64,000 nucleotides of DNA, taken from contig CAYUET010000009.1 in assembly GCA_964443875.1 (NCBI GenBank), forward strand, positions 1 through 64,000, in the 5' to 3' direction. The stretch is from CAYUET01 sp964443875 (lineage in GTDB: Bacteria; Auribacterota; JAFGBW01). The position numbers were made by a program, and so were the translations under genes. Within the stretch, counting starts at the first letter, position 1. Each line of letters begins with the position of its first letter. The notes below the pieces were generated by a model that saw only the letters and a list, made by a program, of their open reading frames with translations, was not told where the DNA came from and ran no database searches. Shown piece by piece: positions 18,233 through 26,606 of the stretch.

Positions 18233-21085
18233 CTATTTTTTCAAAGATCTGATGGCTTCAAAATGCTCTTTCAGATACTGGCCCGTATAGGAATCCATGC
18301 ATGAGGCAATCTCTTCGGGCGTTCCGCAGGCAACCACCTTTCCCCCTTTATCTCCTCCCTCAGGACCGATGTCGATAATATAATCACTGGAAGCAATGAC
18401 ATCCAGATTATGCTCGATCACAATGACGGAATGCCCCTGATCCACAAGACGCTGAAGCACCTTTAAAAGGACATGAATATCGGCAATATGAAGACCTGTA
18501 GTCGGTTCATCCAAAATATAGACCGTTCTTCCCTTGGTTTTGTTCCCCAGTTCTGCAGCCAGTTTAACTCTCTGCGCTTCTCCTCCGGAAAGGGTAGTCG
18601 CTGACTGCCCCAGCTTGATATAAGAAAGGCCGACGTCATCAAGAAGCTTGAGTTTTTCATGAATGGCGGGAACATTTTTAAAATCCACAAGGGCCTCTTC
18701 AATGGTGGAATTCAATACATCTGAAATGGATTTGCCTTTGTAGTGTATTTCCAGTATTTCCCGGTCATAGCGTTTTCCCTTGCAAACCTCGCAGGGCACA
18801 TACACATCAGGTAAAAAATGCATTTCAATTTTTTTAATACCATCACCCTGGCAGGCCTCACAGCGTCCCCCCCGGACATTGAAGCTGAAATGACTGGCTT
18901 TATATCCTCTGACTCCGGCTTCAGGCATAGACGCATAAAGTTCACGGATCAGATCAAAAACTCCAGTATAGGTTGCAGGATTAGAACGGGGCGTGCGTCC
19001 AATGGGCGACTGATCAATTTCCAGAATTGATTCCACATTTTTATAGCCAAAAATGTTTTTATAGGCTCCGGGAGTTACTTTTGCACGGGAGAGCTTCTGC
19101 TGAAGAGCCCGGTACAGGGTATCATCCACAAGGGTGCTCTTGCCTGAACCGGATACCCCTGTCACTGCCACAATGCATCCCAAAGGAAATGTGACGGTCA
19201 CATTTTTAAGGTTATTCTGGGTGCAGCCGCTGATGGTTATGGCATCATTAGGATTGAATACCCGGCGTTTTTCCGGAACAGGAATCTGGGCATCATAGCG
19301 AAGATACCGGGCTGTCAGGGATTCAGAAGATTTCATCAGGGCTTCATAAGTTCCTTCGAAAACCAGTTTCCCTCCGCCCACTCCCGCCTTGGGCCCCATT
19401 TCAATCACATGTTCTGCGGAACGGATAGTGGCTTCATCATGTTCAACAACCAGCAGCGAATTGCCGAGTTCCTTTAATCGCTTGAGGGATTTCAGAAGTC
19501 GTGTCACATCCCGGGGGTGAAGTCCGATGGTCGGTTCATCAAGGACATATAAAACACCGATCAGTCCGGATCCGATCTGAGTGGCGAGTTTTATACGCTG
19601 TGCCTCTCCTCCTCCGAGTGTATTGGAAGAGCGTGAAAGGGTCAGATAACCCAGTCCGACCTCTTTTAAAAAAAGAAGTCTTTTTTCAATTTCATCAATA
19701 ATATCTTTTCCGATAATTTTCTGAGTATCATTAAGTTTCAGGTGCGAAAAAGTTTCATACAAATCATCAATAGGCTGTTCTGTCATATCGATAATGGAAT
19801 ACTCCAGGACTCTCACCGCGAGTGCCGGAGGTTTAAGCCTTTTGCCTTTGCACTGGGGGCACACCCCGTCACTCATATAACGCTTGATGATTTCTCTGGG
19901 TTGAGTTTTTTCGGTACTGTGAAAACGTTCAAAAAAGATTTTCCGGAAACCTTCAAAACAGGATTCACGGTATTTCTGTTTTCCTTCCTCCCAGTAGGGC
20001 ACCTTCAGGATCATTTCCGGATTTCCCTCCAGGATCATATATTTCTGTTCAGCCGGAAGCTCCCGCCAGGGTTTGTCCATGTTGACCTTATACCGGTCCT
20101 GCAGAATCTTTAAAAGCCGCTTATTGGGTTCAATCATGGGAACGTCTTCGTGGGTGATCAGGGGAATACAGCCTTCATTGATGGATAAATCCTCATCAAC
20201 CACCATGAGCGCCGGATCCAGGAGCTCAACAATTCCAAGGCCATGGCACATTTCACAGGCTCCAAAAGGGGAGTTAAAGGAAAACATTCCGGGAGTCAGT
20301 GTTCCCAGTGAAATCCCGCACTGCGGACAGGCATTCACTTCGCTGAAGATCTGTTCAGAAGTATTCTTTTCTCCGTATAGGGCAGACATGACCCCTTTGC
20401 CCATGGTTAAGGCCATGGCCACCGAATCACTTAAACGCTGACTTTCCTCCTGGGAAATCGTCAGCCGGTCGATGACAATATCAATATCATGGGTAAGTGT
20501 TTTCTTCAGGGCTAAGGGTTTTCCCAATTCCACCATCTGTCCGTCAACACGGGCTTTGACAAAACCGGCTGTTTGAAGATCCCGGATAAGGGAGACAAAT
20601 TCCCCTTTCTGACTTTTAACCACCGGACTTAAAAGCGCCACCTTTTCACCCTTTTTTCTTAAAAGCTGGTCAACAATCTCCTGGTTAGTCTGAGATGAAA
20701 TGGGCTTGCCGCATTTCGGACAGCAGGCCTGGCCGATTTTCGCAAAAAGCACACGCATGTAATCATATATTTCCGTTGTTGTCCCCACGGTCGATCTGGG
20801 GCTTCCAAAAGCCACCCTCTGATGGATGGAAATAGAAGGAGAAAGCCCTTCAATGGAATCCACATCCGGTTTATTCATCTGGTTCAAAAACTGACGGGCA
20901 TGAGTGGAAAGAGATTCCACATAACGCCTTTGGCCTTCAGCATAAACAGTATCAAAAGCCAGCGAGGATTTACCGGACCCGCTGACCCCGGTAATCACCA
21001 CAAAGGTATTGCGGGGAATATTGATATCGACATTTTTAAGATTGTTTTCTCTTGCCCCTGTAATCTTGATCGAATCCGGCATCAT
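18233..21085 (-). CDS. uvrA: Excinuclease ABC subunit A
   Basis: Product of 950 aa, full length. It is the damage-recognition ATPase of nucleotide excision repair. Two ABC modules are present, with Walker A GVSGSGKSS and GVSGSGKST, signature LGGGEAQRIKLA and LSGGEAQRVKLA, and Walker B LYVLDEPTIGLHP and VYILDEPTTGLH. Zinc-binding cysteine pairs occur in CPQCGISL...CEMCHG and CEACQGDG...CEVCKGKR. The start overlaps the trpF stop as ATGA, so the gene is co-transcribed with trpCF, an unusual neighbour for a repair gene. Confidence 0.97.
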   Translation of the reverse strand: MMPDSIKITGARENNLKNVDINIPRNTFVVITGVSGSGKSSLAFDTVYAEGQRRYVESLSTHARQFLNQMNKPDVDSIEGLSPSISIHQRVAFGSPRSTVGTTTEIYDYMRVLFAKIGQACCPKCGKPISSQTNQEIVDQLLRKKGEKVALLSPVVKSQKGEFVSLIRDLQTAGFVKARVDGQMVELGKPLALKKTLTHDIDIVIDRLTISQEESQRLSDSVAMALTMGKGVMSALYGEKNTSEQIFSEVNACPQCGISLGTLTPGMFSFNSPFGACEMCHGLGIVELLDPALMVVDEDLSINEGCIPLITHEDVPMIEPNKRLLKILQDRYKVNMDKPWRELPAEQKYMILEGNPEMILKVPYWEEGKQKYRESCFEGFRKIFFERFHSTEKTQPREIIKRYMSDGVCPQCKGKRLKPPALAVRVLEYSIIDMTEQPIDDLYETFSHLKLNDTQKIIGKDIIDEIEKRLLFLKEVGLGYLTLSRSSNTLGGGEAQRIKLATQIGSGLIGVLYVLDEPTIGLHPRDVTRLLKSLKRLKELGNSLLVVEHDEATIRSAEHVIEMGPKAGVGGGKLVFEGTYEALMKSSESLTARYLRYDAQIPVPEKRRVFNPNDAITISGCTQNNLKNVTVTFPLGCIVAVTGVSGSGKSTLVDDTLYRALQQKLSRAKVTPGAYKNIFGYKNVESILEIDQSPIGRTPRSNPATYTGVFDLIRELYASMPEAGVRGYKASHFSFNVRGGRCEACQGDGIKKIEMHFLPDVYVPCEVCKGKRYDREILEIHYKGKSISDVLNSTIEEALVDFKNVPAIHEKLKLLDDVGLSYIKLGQSATTLSGGEAQRVKLAAELGNKTKGRTVYILDEPTTGLHIADIHVLLKVLQRLVDQGHSVIVIEHNLDVIASSDYIIDIGPEGGDKGGKVVACGTPEEIASCMDSYTGQYLKEHFEAIRSLKK

Positions 21086-21711
21086 CGGTATGGCTCCACT
21101 TTTTTAAATAGTTGATGTAGTTTCACAGGATCTTTTTTACCCGGAGACATTTCGACTCCGGATGAAATATCCACTCCCCAGGGGGAATACTCTTCAAGCA
21201 GAATGCTTATATTTTCCGCATTTATCCCTCCGGCAATAAAGGAGTTCTTGACAAAATCTTTATTTTCTTTCAGGAAATCCCAGTCAAAGGATTTTCCCGT
21301 GCCCCCTTTAAGGGCCGGGTGCCAGGTATCCAGAAGAAACCGGTCCGGGGCATATTTTTTAATCCCTTCAAAACAGTTCTGATCTTTGACAGCAAAAGCC
21401 TGAATCACATGATAACCCCTCTTTTTCAAAGGTTCAATGAGACTCGCAGATTCAGCTCCATGAAGCTGAACAACACGGATTCCCGTCTGATGAAGAATTT
21501 CAAGGATTATTTTCTCCGAAGCATTTACAAAGACCGCTACAGGAACCGAAGCCCCGTTGTATTTGGAAAGAATTCTTGCCGCCTCTTCAGGTCTGTTACA
21601 GCGGGGGGATTTTTCATAAAAGATAAATCCTATGTAATCGGCGCCAAGATCTGCTGCAGTCAACACATCATCAAGGGAGGTCAGTCCGCAAATCTTGATT
21701 TTAATCGCCAT
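21082..21711 (-). CDS. trpF: Phosphoribosylanthranilate isomerase
   Basis: Product of 209 aa from the ATG at 21711, chosen because AGGAG sits at proper distance; an in-frame TTG two codons upstream is too close. It converts phosphoribosylanthranilate to CdRP in tryptophan synthesis. The catalytic Cys is in KICGLTS and the general acid Asp in FLLDTW, with GTGKSFDW and a phosphate-binding SSGVEMSPGKKD loop. It overlaps trpC by 11 bp and uvrA by 4 bp. No trpA, trpD or trpE is in this operon; a TrpB2-type gene is 30 kb away. Confidence 0.94.
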   Translation of the reverse strand: MAIKIKICGLTSLDDVLTAADLGADYIGFIFYEKSPRCNRPEEAARILSKYNGASVPVAVFVNASEKIILEILHQTGIRVVQLHGAESASLIEPLKKRGYHVIQAFAVKDQNCFEGIKKYAPDRFLLDTWHPALKGGTGKSFDWDFLKENKDFVKNSFIAGGINAENISILLEEYSPWGVDISSGVEMSPGKKDPVKLHQLFKKVEPYR

Positions 21712-22486
21712 GCACAAGGCTCCTGTAAAAAAAGTCTTTATCCTTTGATTTCATAAAGGAAGTGCCGATTAAAAAAGCATCTGCCCCGGCCTGATGCAGG
21801 CGTAAAAGATCTTTCCCGTTCTCGATTCCGGATTCTGAAACCTTAAGAATACCTTCAGGGATCAAGGGAAGAAGACGGACCGTTGTCTGAAGATCAATTT
21901 TAAAACTCTTTAAATTACGATTGTTGATCCCGATGATTCCGGAACCGCAGTCCAGAGCCCTTTTAAGCTCTTCTTCATCATGCACCTCTACTAAAACCTC
22001 ACAACCTGCGTCCTCACTGAACTCTTTCAGACGACACAGATCTTTCTGTGTTAACGCTGCCACAATCAGAAGAACAGCGTTTGCGCCAAAAGCCCTTGCT
22101 TCCAGGATCTGGATCTCATCAAGGATGAAATCTTTTCTTAAAAGAGGAATCTCCGTTTCGTTTCGAACTTCCTTTAGGTATTCAATACAGCCGTTGAAAA
22201 ATTTTACATCTGTGAGAACACTGATCGCCTGAACCCCGATTTCCGCATACTCCCTGGCAATTGCAGCCGGAGAAAAATCCGCACAGATAAGTCCCTGGGA
22301 GGGAGAGGCTTTTTTGATTTCAGCAATTATGCCCGGTGTCTTTGATTTAAGGCTTGAACTGAAAAGTCCCTTCTTCTGAATGAAGGCGTTTTCACCTTCA
22401 AAATCAGCATAAGAGTGCCTCTTTTTGAATTCATTGATTTCAATCTGTTTATAATCTAAAATATCTTTTAATATCGTCATATCCAA
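21701..22486 (-). CDS. trpC: Indole-3-glycerol phosphate synthase
   Basis: Product of 261 aa, the normal length for the stand-alone enzyme. Motifs in order: KKASPSQGLI, the catalytic LLRKDFILDE, LVEVHDEEEL, GINNRNLKSF and VSESGIE. These cover the two lysines, the two glutamates and the phosphate-binding loop. It catalyses ring closure of CdRP to indole-glycerol phosphate. It is the first gene of the trpC-trpF-uvrA operon and is divergent from the DUF6485 gene across 78 bp. Confidence 0.95.
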   Translation of the reverse strand: MDMTILKDILDYKQIEINEFKKRHSYADFEGENAFIQKKGLFSSSLKSKTPGIIAEIKKASPSQGLICADFSPAAIAREYAEIGVQAISVLTDVKFFNGCIEYLKEVRNETEIPLLRKDFILDEIQILEARAFGANAVLLIVAALTQKDLCRLKEFSEDAGCEVLVEVHDEEELKRALDCGSGIIGINNRNLKSFKIDLQTTVRLLPLIPEGILKVSESGIENGKDLLRLHQAGADAFLIGTSFMKSKDKDFFYRSLVHGD

Positions 22487-22498
22487 TTACTTTATAGA

Positions 22499-22528
22499 TT
22501 GTCTTTAAAATAAGTGATAAATTATACT
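22499..22528 (+). promoter_or_regulatory. Possible sigma70 promoter for the DUF6485 gene
   Basis: TTGTCT (22499-22504), an 18-bp spacer and TATACT (22523-22528) lie about 37 bp before the start at 22565. Confidence 0.4.
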
Positions 22529-22564
22529 GACTTTTTAAGATAAATCAAAGCAAAAGGAAAAAAT

Positions 22565-22765
22565 ATGGATTGTCAAATAAACAGGAATCTAAAAAACTGC
22601 AATTGCAGCTATTCTTCCTGTTCCAGAAAAGGCAAATGCTGTGAATGCCTCCATTATCATCTCCGCAATCAGGAACTTCCGGCATGCTGTTTTCCACGCA
22701 ATATTGAAAAAACCTATGACAGAAGTTTCCAGCGCTTTGCCAGGCTTGTCCTTGAAAAACAGTAA
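22565..22765 (+). CDS. Cys-rich small protein, DUF6485-like
   Basis: Product of 66 aa with eight cysteines in the first half (NCNCSYSSCSRKGKCCEC), followed by LHYHLRNQELPACCFP and EKTYDRSFQRF. The pattern matches small proteins I know as DUF6485, found in anaerobes and of unknown function. The cysteines suggest metal or iron-sulfur binding. AAAGGAA lies 8 bases before the ATG. It is followed after 30 bp by iolB; no functional link is evident. Confidence 0.75.
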   Translation: MDCQINRNLKNCNCSYSSCSRKGKCCECLHYHLRNQELPACCFPRNIEKTYDRSFQRFARLVLEKQ

Positions 22766-22795
22766 AACCCAACCTCTTTAAATGACAGGCATAAC

Positions 22796-23548
22796 ATGAA
22801 GAAAAATACCCTTCATCGGTGGATTAATCCTCCGGATTCCCTTAAACGCATTGACCTTGAAGTTCTGACCGTGGATAAAATTCCTTTACAACTTTCCCCT
22901 TCTCAAGGAGAACGTTTTATTGTTCTTCTTCAGGGCTCACTTGAAATCGAATTATCCTGCGGATATACATATAAACTCAAAGACCGAGCCAGCGTCTTTG
23001 ATTCCAGACCTTCAGGGTTTTATCTTCCTCAAAATACAGAAGCCACAATCCGGAGTTTCAAAAAGGCTGAAATCGCAGTTTGCATTTCTCTGCTTCCCGG
23101 GCCCGCTTCTTATGATCCCTATCTGATCAATCCTCAGGACACCTCCTCCCGTCCTGTCGGAACCGGTAAATATAAAAGAAAAGTCACTGACATCCTCTCC
23201 AAAAACAACCCCGCAAATTTCCTTCTTATCGGGGAAACCCTTTCTCTGCCGGGAATGTGGTCTAGCTACCCCCCTCACAAGCACGACAAGGCCTCTCCCA
23301 CAGAAACAAAAATGGAAGAGATTTATTTCTATAAAGTTCAAAATCCGAAACGATTCGGACTTCAATGCCTTTACAGTCCCGGGCACCGCTTTGATGAATG
23401 CCGAAGGGTTTTTAATAATCAGGCTATGGCTATTCCCTGCGGTTATCATCCTGTTTCAGCCCCGCCCGATTCTTCTTTTTATTATCTCTGGGTTTTAAGC
23501 GGTTCCAGACGAAGTCTTCTTTATACGCCGGATCCTTCCTATGCCTGA
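22796..23548 (+). CDS. iolB: 5-deoxy-glucuronate isomerase (IolB/KduI family)
   Basis: Product of 250 aa forming a double cupin. The metal site pattern is PGMWSSYPPHKHD, EEIYFYKV and IPCGYHPV, and the C-terminus YYLWVLSG is typical of IolB. IolB converts 5-deoxy-D-glucuronate to 5-dehydro-2-deoxy-gluconate in myo-inositol breakdown. No iolA, C, D, E, G or transporter gene lies in the window, so this copy is an orphan. It may act in another sugar-acid pathway or depend on distant iol genes. The next small gene overlaps its 3' end by 8 bp. Confidence 0.85.
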   Translation: MKKNTLHRWINPPDSLKRIDLEVLTVDKIPLQLSPSQGERFIVLLQGSLEIELSCGYTYKLKDRASVFDSRPSGFYLPQNTEATIRSFKKAEIAVCISLLPGPASYDPYLINPQDTSSRPVGTGKYKRKVTDILSKNNPANFLLIGETLSLPGMWSSYPPHKHDKASPTETKMEEIYFYKVQNPKRFGLQCLYSPGHRFDECRRVFNNQAMAIPCGYHPVSAPPDSSFYYLWVLSGSRRSLLYTPDPSYA

Positions 23549-23906
23549 TGACTCAATCCCCAACGCATTAGAAATACGGCAGAAATGCACAGACAGACTT
23601 ATCATTCTTATTACTGCTCTTGATAAAATGGATCCGATTCTTCAAATGAATGAGATTCAAAGAATAGTAGAAAACATAGGTAAGCTCATACAAAAATTCA
23701 AAGATTCGACTCAGATTCTTTCAAATAGGGGTTCTCTGAGCGAAAAAGATCTTACAACCGTTACAGACCAGGAAAAACATTGGCAGGAATTTTTAATAAA
23801 AATGAAAAATTTTAATTTAAAATTTCGCAACAAGTATATAGAATGCCAAAAATTAAACAATCTATTCAGAAAACAGGACATGATAAAAAAAAGTTATAAA
23901 AATTAA
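23541..23906 (+). CDS. Small helical protein, function unknown
   Basis: Product of 121 aa, almost entirely helix-forming and polar, with a lysine-rich end. Not recognised. Size, coiled-coil character and the setting (directly before an NtrB/NtrC-like pair and murJ) are like the FliT/FlgN flagellar export chaperones, which often sit near murJ, but no diagnostic residue supports this. It overlaps iolB by 8 bp and abuts the next ORF with no spacer. Composition is more AT-rich than in iolB. Confidence 0.5.
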   Translation: MPDDSIPNALEIRQKCTDRLIILITALDKMDPILQMNEIQRIVENIGKLIQKFKDSTQILSNRGSLSEKDLTTVTDQEKHWQEFLIKMKNFNLKFRNKYIECQKLNNLFRKQDMIKKSYKN

Positions 23907-24140
23907 ATGAAAAGTTCAAAATCACATTTAGAAAAAAAAATTTTGCACTCTCTACCTCAAGAAAACAGTATTATTAAAGGTGAAAATTTCAAATTCTCAT
24001 CCTTACCTTATGTTGTCGGATCAAAAGATTCCAAACATGCCAATGAACCTGAAGTCAACATCATTAAAGATAAAGATTTTATCTCAGCAATAGAAGTGAA
24101 GTGTACCTGCGGGAGAATGATTCACATTGACTGCAAATAA
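23907..24140 (+). CDS. Small protein with C-terminal CxCG...C motif
   Basis: Product of 77 aa starting immediately after the preceding stop. The first 55 residues are polar without a motif. The C-terminus reads EVKCTCGRMIHIDCK, a compact three-cysteine sequence that could bind a metal or lie in a zinc-ribbon-like turn. Not recognised. Its last 14 bp overlap the TTG-initiated kinase gene, so it is probably translationally coupled to it. Confidence 0.5.
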   Translation: MKSSKSHLEKKILHSLPQENSIIKGENFKFSSLPYVVGSKDSKHANEPEVNIIKDKDFISAIEVKCTCGRMIHIDCK

Positions 24141-25167
24141 TAATTTATCTTCGCCTGCAACGCTGGTCTTCTCGAGTTCATCAAAACTGGCATCTGTCAC
24201 TTCAGGATTAGGATTAGAAGAATTTAAAGGCTCCCTTTTTGAAACACTCTTCACTCCGATTTCTGTTTTCCAGGAACTCCTTTCAGAAAATAGTTCTCTT
24301 CCCGAAGAGCTCTATTTCAAACCTGCAGAGGGATATTTCCCCTATCTTCACCATATTATGAAAGATAATTTCAATACTCCTGTAGCTGTTATTCTTGTTC
24401 TTTTGCCTCAACCGAAAATTTCTGAAGAACGACCCATTGATGAAAAAATCATTCAAATGGACAGACTGGCCAAAGCCGGACAGCTTGCTTCAAGCATTGC
24501 TCATGAAATTCGAAATCCCCTCGCAGGCATCAGCGCAAATGTTCAGGTTTTGGCTGACATCATTCCTGATAAAGAGAGCTATCAGAAATTTTTTACTATT
24601 ATTCTGGATGAAATCAACAGAGTTGAAAAAATCATTAAAGATCTCCTGGATTATGCCCGCCCTTCCAAACCACTTTTATCACCTGTATCCCTTAAAAATA
24701 TTTTCGAACATCTTCACTCTTTACTCTCGCCTCAACTTACTAGACAAAAAATTAAATTAGATATCCCAATAACAAATGAAAACATTTCCCTCCTTGGGGA
24801 CTTCAGCCAGATCATACAGGTCTTATTAAACTGTATCATGAATTCAGCTCATGCCATGCCTGAAGGAGGAACAATTCAACTTACTTATAATGAACAACCT
24901 GAGACGATTACAGTGTCAGTGAATGACCAGGGAATCGGCATAAAAAAAGATCTACTGGCTAAAATTTTTGAGCCTTTTTTCACAACAAGAGCTAAAGGTC
25001 TGGGCTTAGGACTAAGTGTCACAAAAAAAATCATGGAAGATCATAAAGGATTAATTGAAATTCATAGTTCAGAAGGAAAAGGCACAGAAGTCGTATTAAC
25101 TTTTCAAAAAACAAATTGCTCAAGTAGTCAAAATCAGGAAAGCGCATTATGTCAAATTCAGTCTTGA
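24127..25167 (+). CDS. NtrB-like sensor histidine kinase
   Basis: Product of 346 aa from a TTG start overlapping the previous gene; GGGAG lies about 12 bases upstream. It is a soluble kinase. Residues 1-100 form an unidentified sensor region without transmembrane segments. HisKA has His126 (SSIAHEIRNPLAG), and the HATPase shows NSAHAMPEGG, DQGIGI and GLGLGLSV. The NtrB-type H-box and the adjacent NtrC-family gene (19-bp overlap) make them a cognate pair, comparable to FlrB/FlrC or FleS/FleR flagellar regulators, or a nitrogen or stress system. The target is not known. Confidence 0.87.
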   Translation: MTANNNLSSPATLVFSSSSKLASVTSGLGLEEFKGSLFETLFTPISVFQELLSENSSLPEELYFKPAEGYFPYLHHIMKDNFNTPVAVILVLLPQPKISEERPIDEKIIQMDRLAKAGQLASSIAHEIRNPLAGISANVQVLADIIPDKESYQKFFTIILDEINRVEKIIKDLLDYARPSKPLLSPVSLKNIFEHLHSLLSPQLTRQKIKLDIPITNENISLLGDFSQIIQVLLNCIMNSAHAMPEGGTIQLTYNEQPETITVSVNDQGIGIKKDLLAKIFEPFFTTRAKGLGLGLSVTKKIMEDHKGLIEIHSSEGKGTEVVLTFQKTNCSSSQNQESALCQIQS

Positions 25168-26600
25168 TTGTGGATGATGAAAAAGGAATTCGTTTTGCTT
25201 TTGCAAGAGCCCTTGAAAAAGATCAGTATGAAGTTTTTGAAGCTGAAACCGGATCTGAAGCGTTAAATTTACTGAATGAGAATCAAATAGATCTTATTCT
25301 TCTTGATGTCAAACTGCCTGATATGTCCGGAATCGAAATTTTAAAGCGGATCAGAGATCAGGGGATACCCTCCATTGTTATCATGATGTCTGCTTTTGGC
25401 GATATTTCTATTGCTGTGGAAGCGATGCAGTTAGGCGCTGATAACTTTCGAACTAAACCTTTTAATGTTTCAGAAATGAAAAACTGCATTAAAACTGCGA
25501 TTGAAAATAAGAAAAATTCAACCATGCTTGAATCTTATAAAACTTCCGAGAAGCTGAAATTCTGTCAGGAAATCATAGGTGATTCAAAACCTATCCGTTA
25601 TATCAATGAACTTATAAAGAGAATTGCCGTGTCCCCTTCAACCACGGTTCTCATTCAGGGGAATTCAGGTACTGGAAAAGAACTTGTTGCACGCGCCATC
25701 CATTTTAATTCTAACCGAAAAGATAACAGGTTTATTGAAGTAAACTGCACTGCTATACCTGAAAGCCTTCTTGAAAGCGAATTATTCGGACATGAAAAAG
25801 GTTCTTTCACAGATGCTAAAAAAGAGCACAGGGGAATATTTGAACAGGCTGATGGGGGTACTCTTTTTCTGGATGAAATAGGTGACATGCCTATTGCCAT
25901 GCAGGCGAAACTTTTGAGGGTCCTGCAGGAAAAAAGATTTAAACGGGTAGGCGGTACAAAGAATATTTCTGTAGATGTCCGTGTCATTGCCTCTACGAAT
26001 GTTAACCTAGAAGAGGCTGTAAAAAAAGGAAACTTTCGTGAAGACCTATTTTACCGTCTTAAAGTTGTCCCTATACTTTTGCCTCCATTAAAAGAAAGAG
26101 AAAGCGATACTTTACTAATAGCCAAGTATTATCTCAATCAATTTTGCAAAGAATTTAAAAAAGATTTTAGTGGCTTTACTTCTGAAGCTGAAACTGCAAT
26201 TACGCAGTATTCCTGGCCTGGAAATATCCGAGAATTAAAGAATATTATCGAACGTGCCGTCCTTCTTGAAAACGGAAAATTACTTGATGTTAATCAATTA
26301 AATATAGATGGTAATCAAAATTACGATTCTTTTACTACCCTTCCAATTGAAATTAATTCGGCTGACATCCCCCCTCTTTCCACAGATCAAAATAACACAA
26401 ACGAACCCGAAACATCACTAAATAGACAAATAGTCATCTATTCTAATTCATTTCTGCTAGATGACGTAGAAAAATCCCTTTTATTAAAAGCACTTAGCGA
26501 AAACCAGTGGAACAGAAACACTGTTGCGAAAATTGTCGGAATGAATCGAACCACACTTTATTCCAAAATCAAAAAGTACGGTCTTGAAGAGCCTCAATAA
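25149..26600 (+). CDS. Sigma54-dependent NtrC-family response regulator
   Basis: Product of 483 aa. The receiver has Asp53 (LLDVKLPDMSG) and a TKPF lysine. The AAA+ domain has Walker A GNSGTGKE (171-178), ELFGHEKG, Walker B GGTLFLDEIGDM and an arginine-finger region REDLFYRL. The sigma54-contact loop reads GSFTDA (218-223) instead of GAFTGA, a variant seen in many working NtrC-family members. A Fis-type helix-turn-helix closes the protein (NRNTVAKIVGMNRTTLYSKI). It should activate sigma54 promoters in response to the overlapping kinase. murJ starts 6 bp later. Confidence 0.93.
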   Translation: MSNSVLIVDDEKGIRFAFARALEKDQYEVFEAETGSEALNLLNENQIDLILLDVKLPDMSGIEILKRIRDQGIPSIVIMMSAFGDISIAVEAMQLGADNFRTKPFNVSEMKNCIKTAIENKKNSTMLESYKTSEKLKFCQEIIGDSKPIRYINELIKRIAVSPSTTVLIQGNSGTGKELVARAIHFNSNRKDNRFIEVNCTAIPESLLESELFGHEKGSFTDAKKEHRGIFEQADGGTLFLDEIGDMPIAMQAKLLRVLQEKRFKRVGGTKNISVDVRVIASTNVNLEEAVKKGNFREDLFYRLKVVPILLPPLKERESDTLLIAKYYLNQFCKEFKKDFSGFTSEAETAITQYSWPGNIRELKNIIERAVLLENGKLLDVNQLNIDGNQNYDSFTTLPIEINSADIPPLSTDQNNTNEPETSLNRQIVIYSNSFLLDDVEKSLLLKALSENQWNRNTVAKIVGMNRTTLYSKIKKYGLEEPQ

Positions 26601-26606
26601 ACTATT

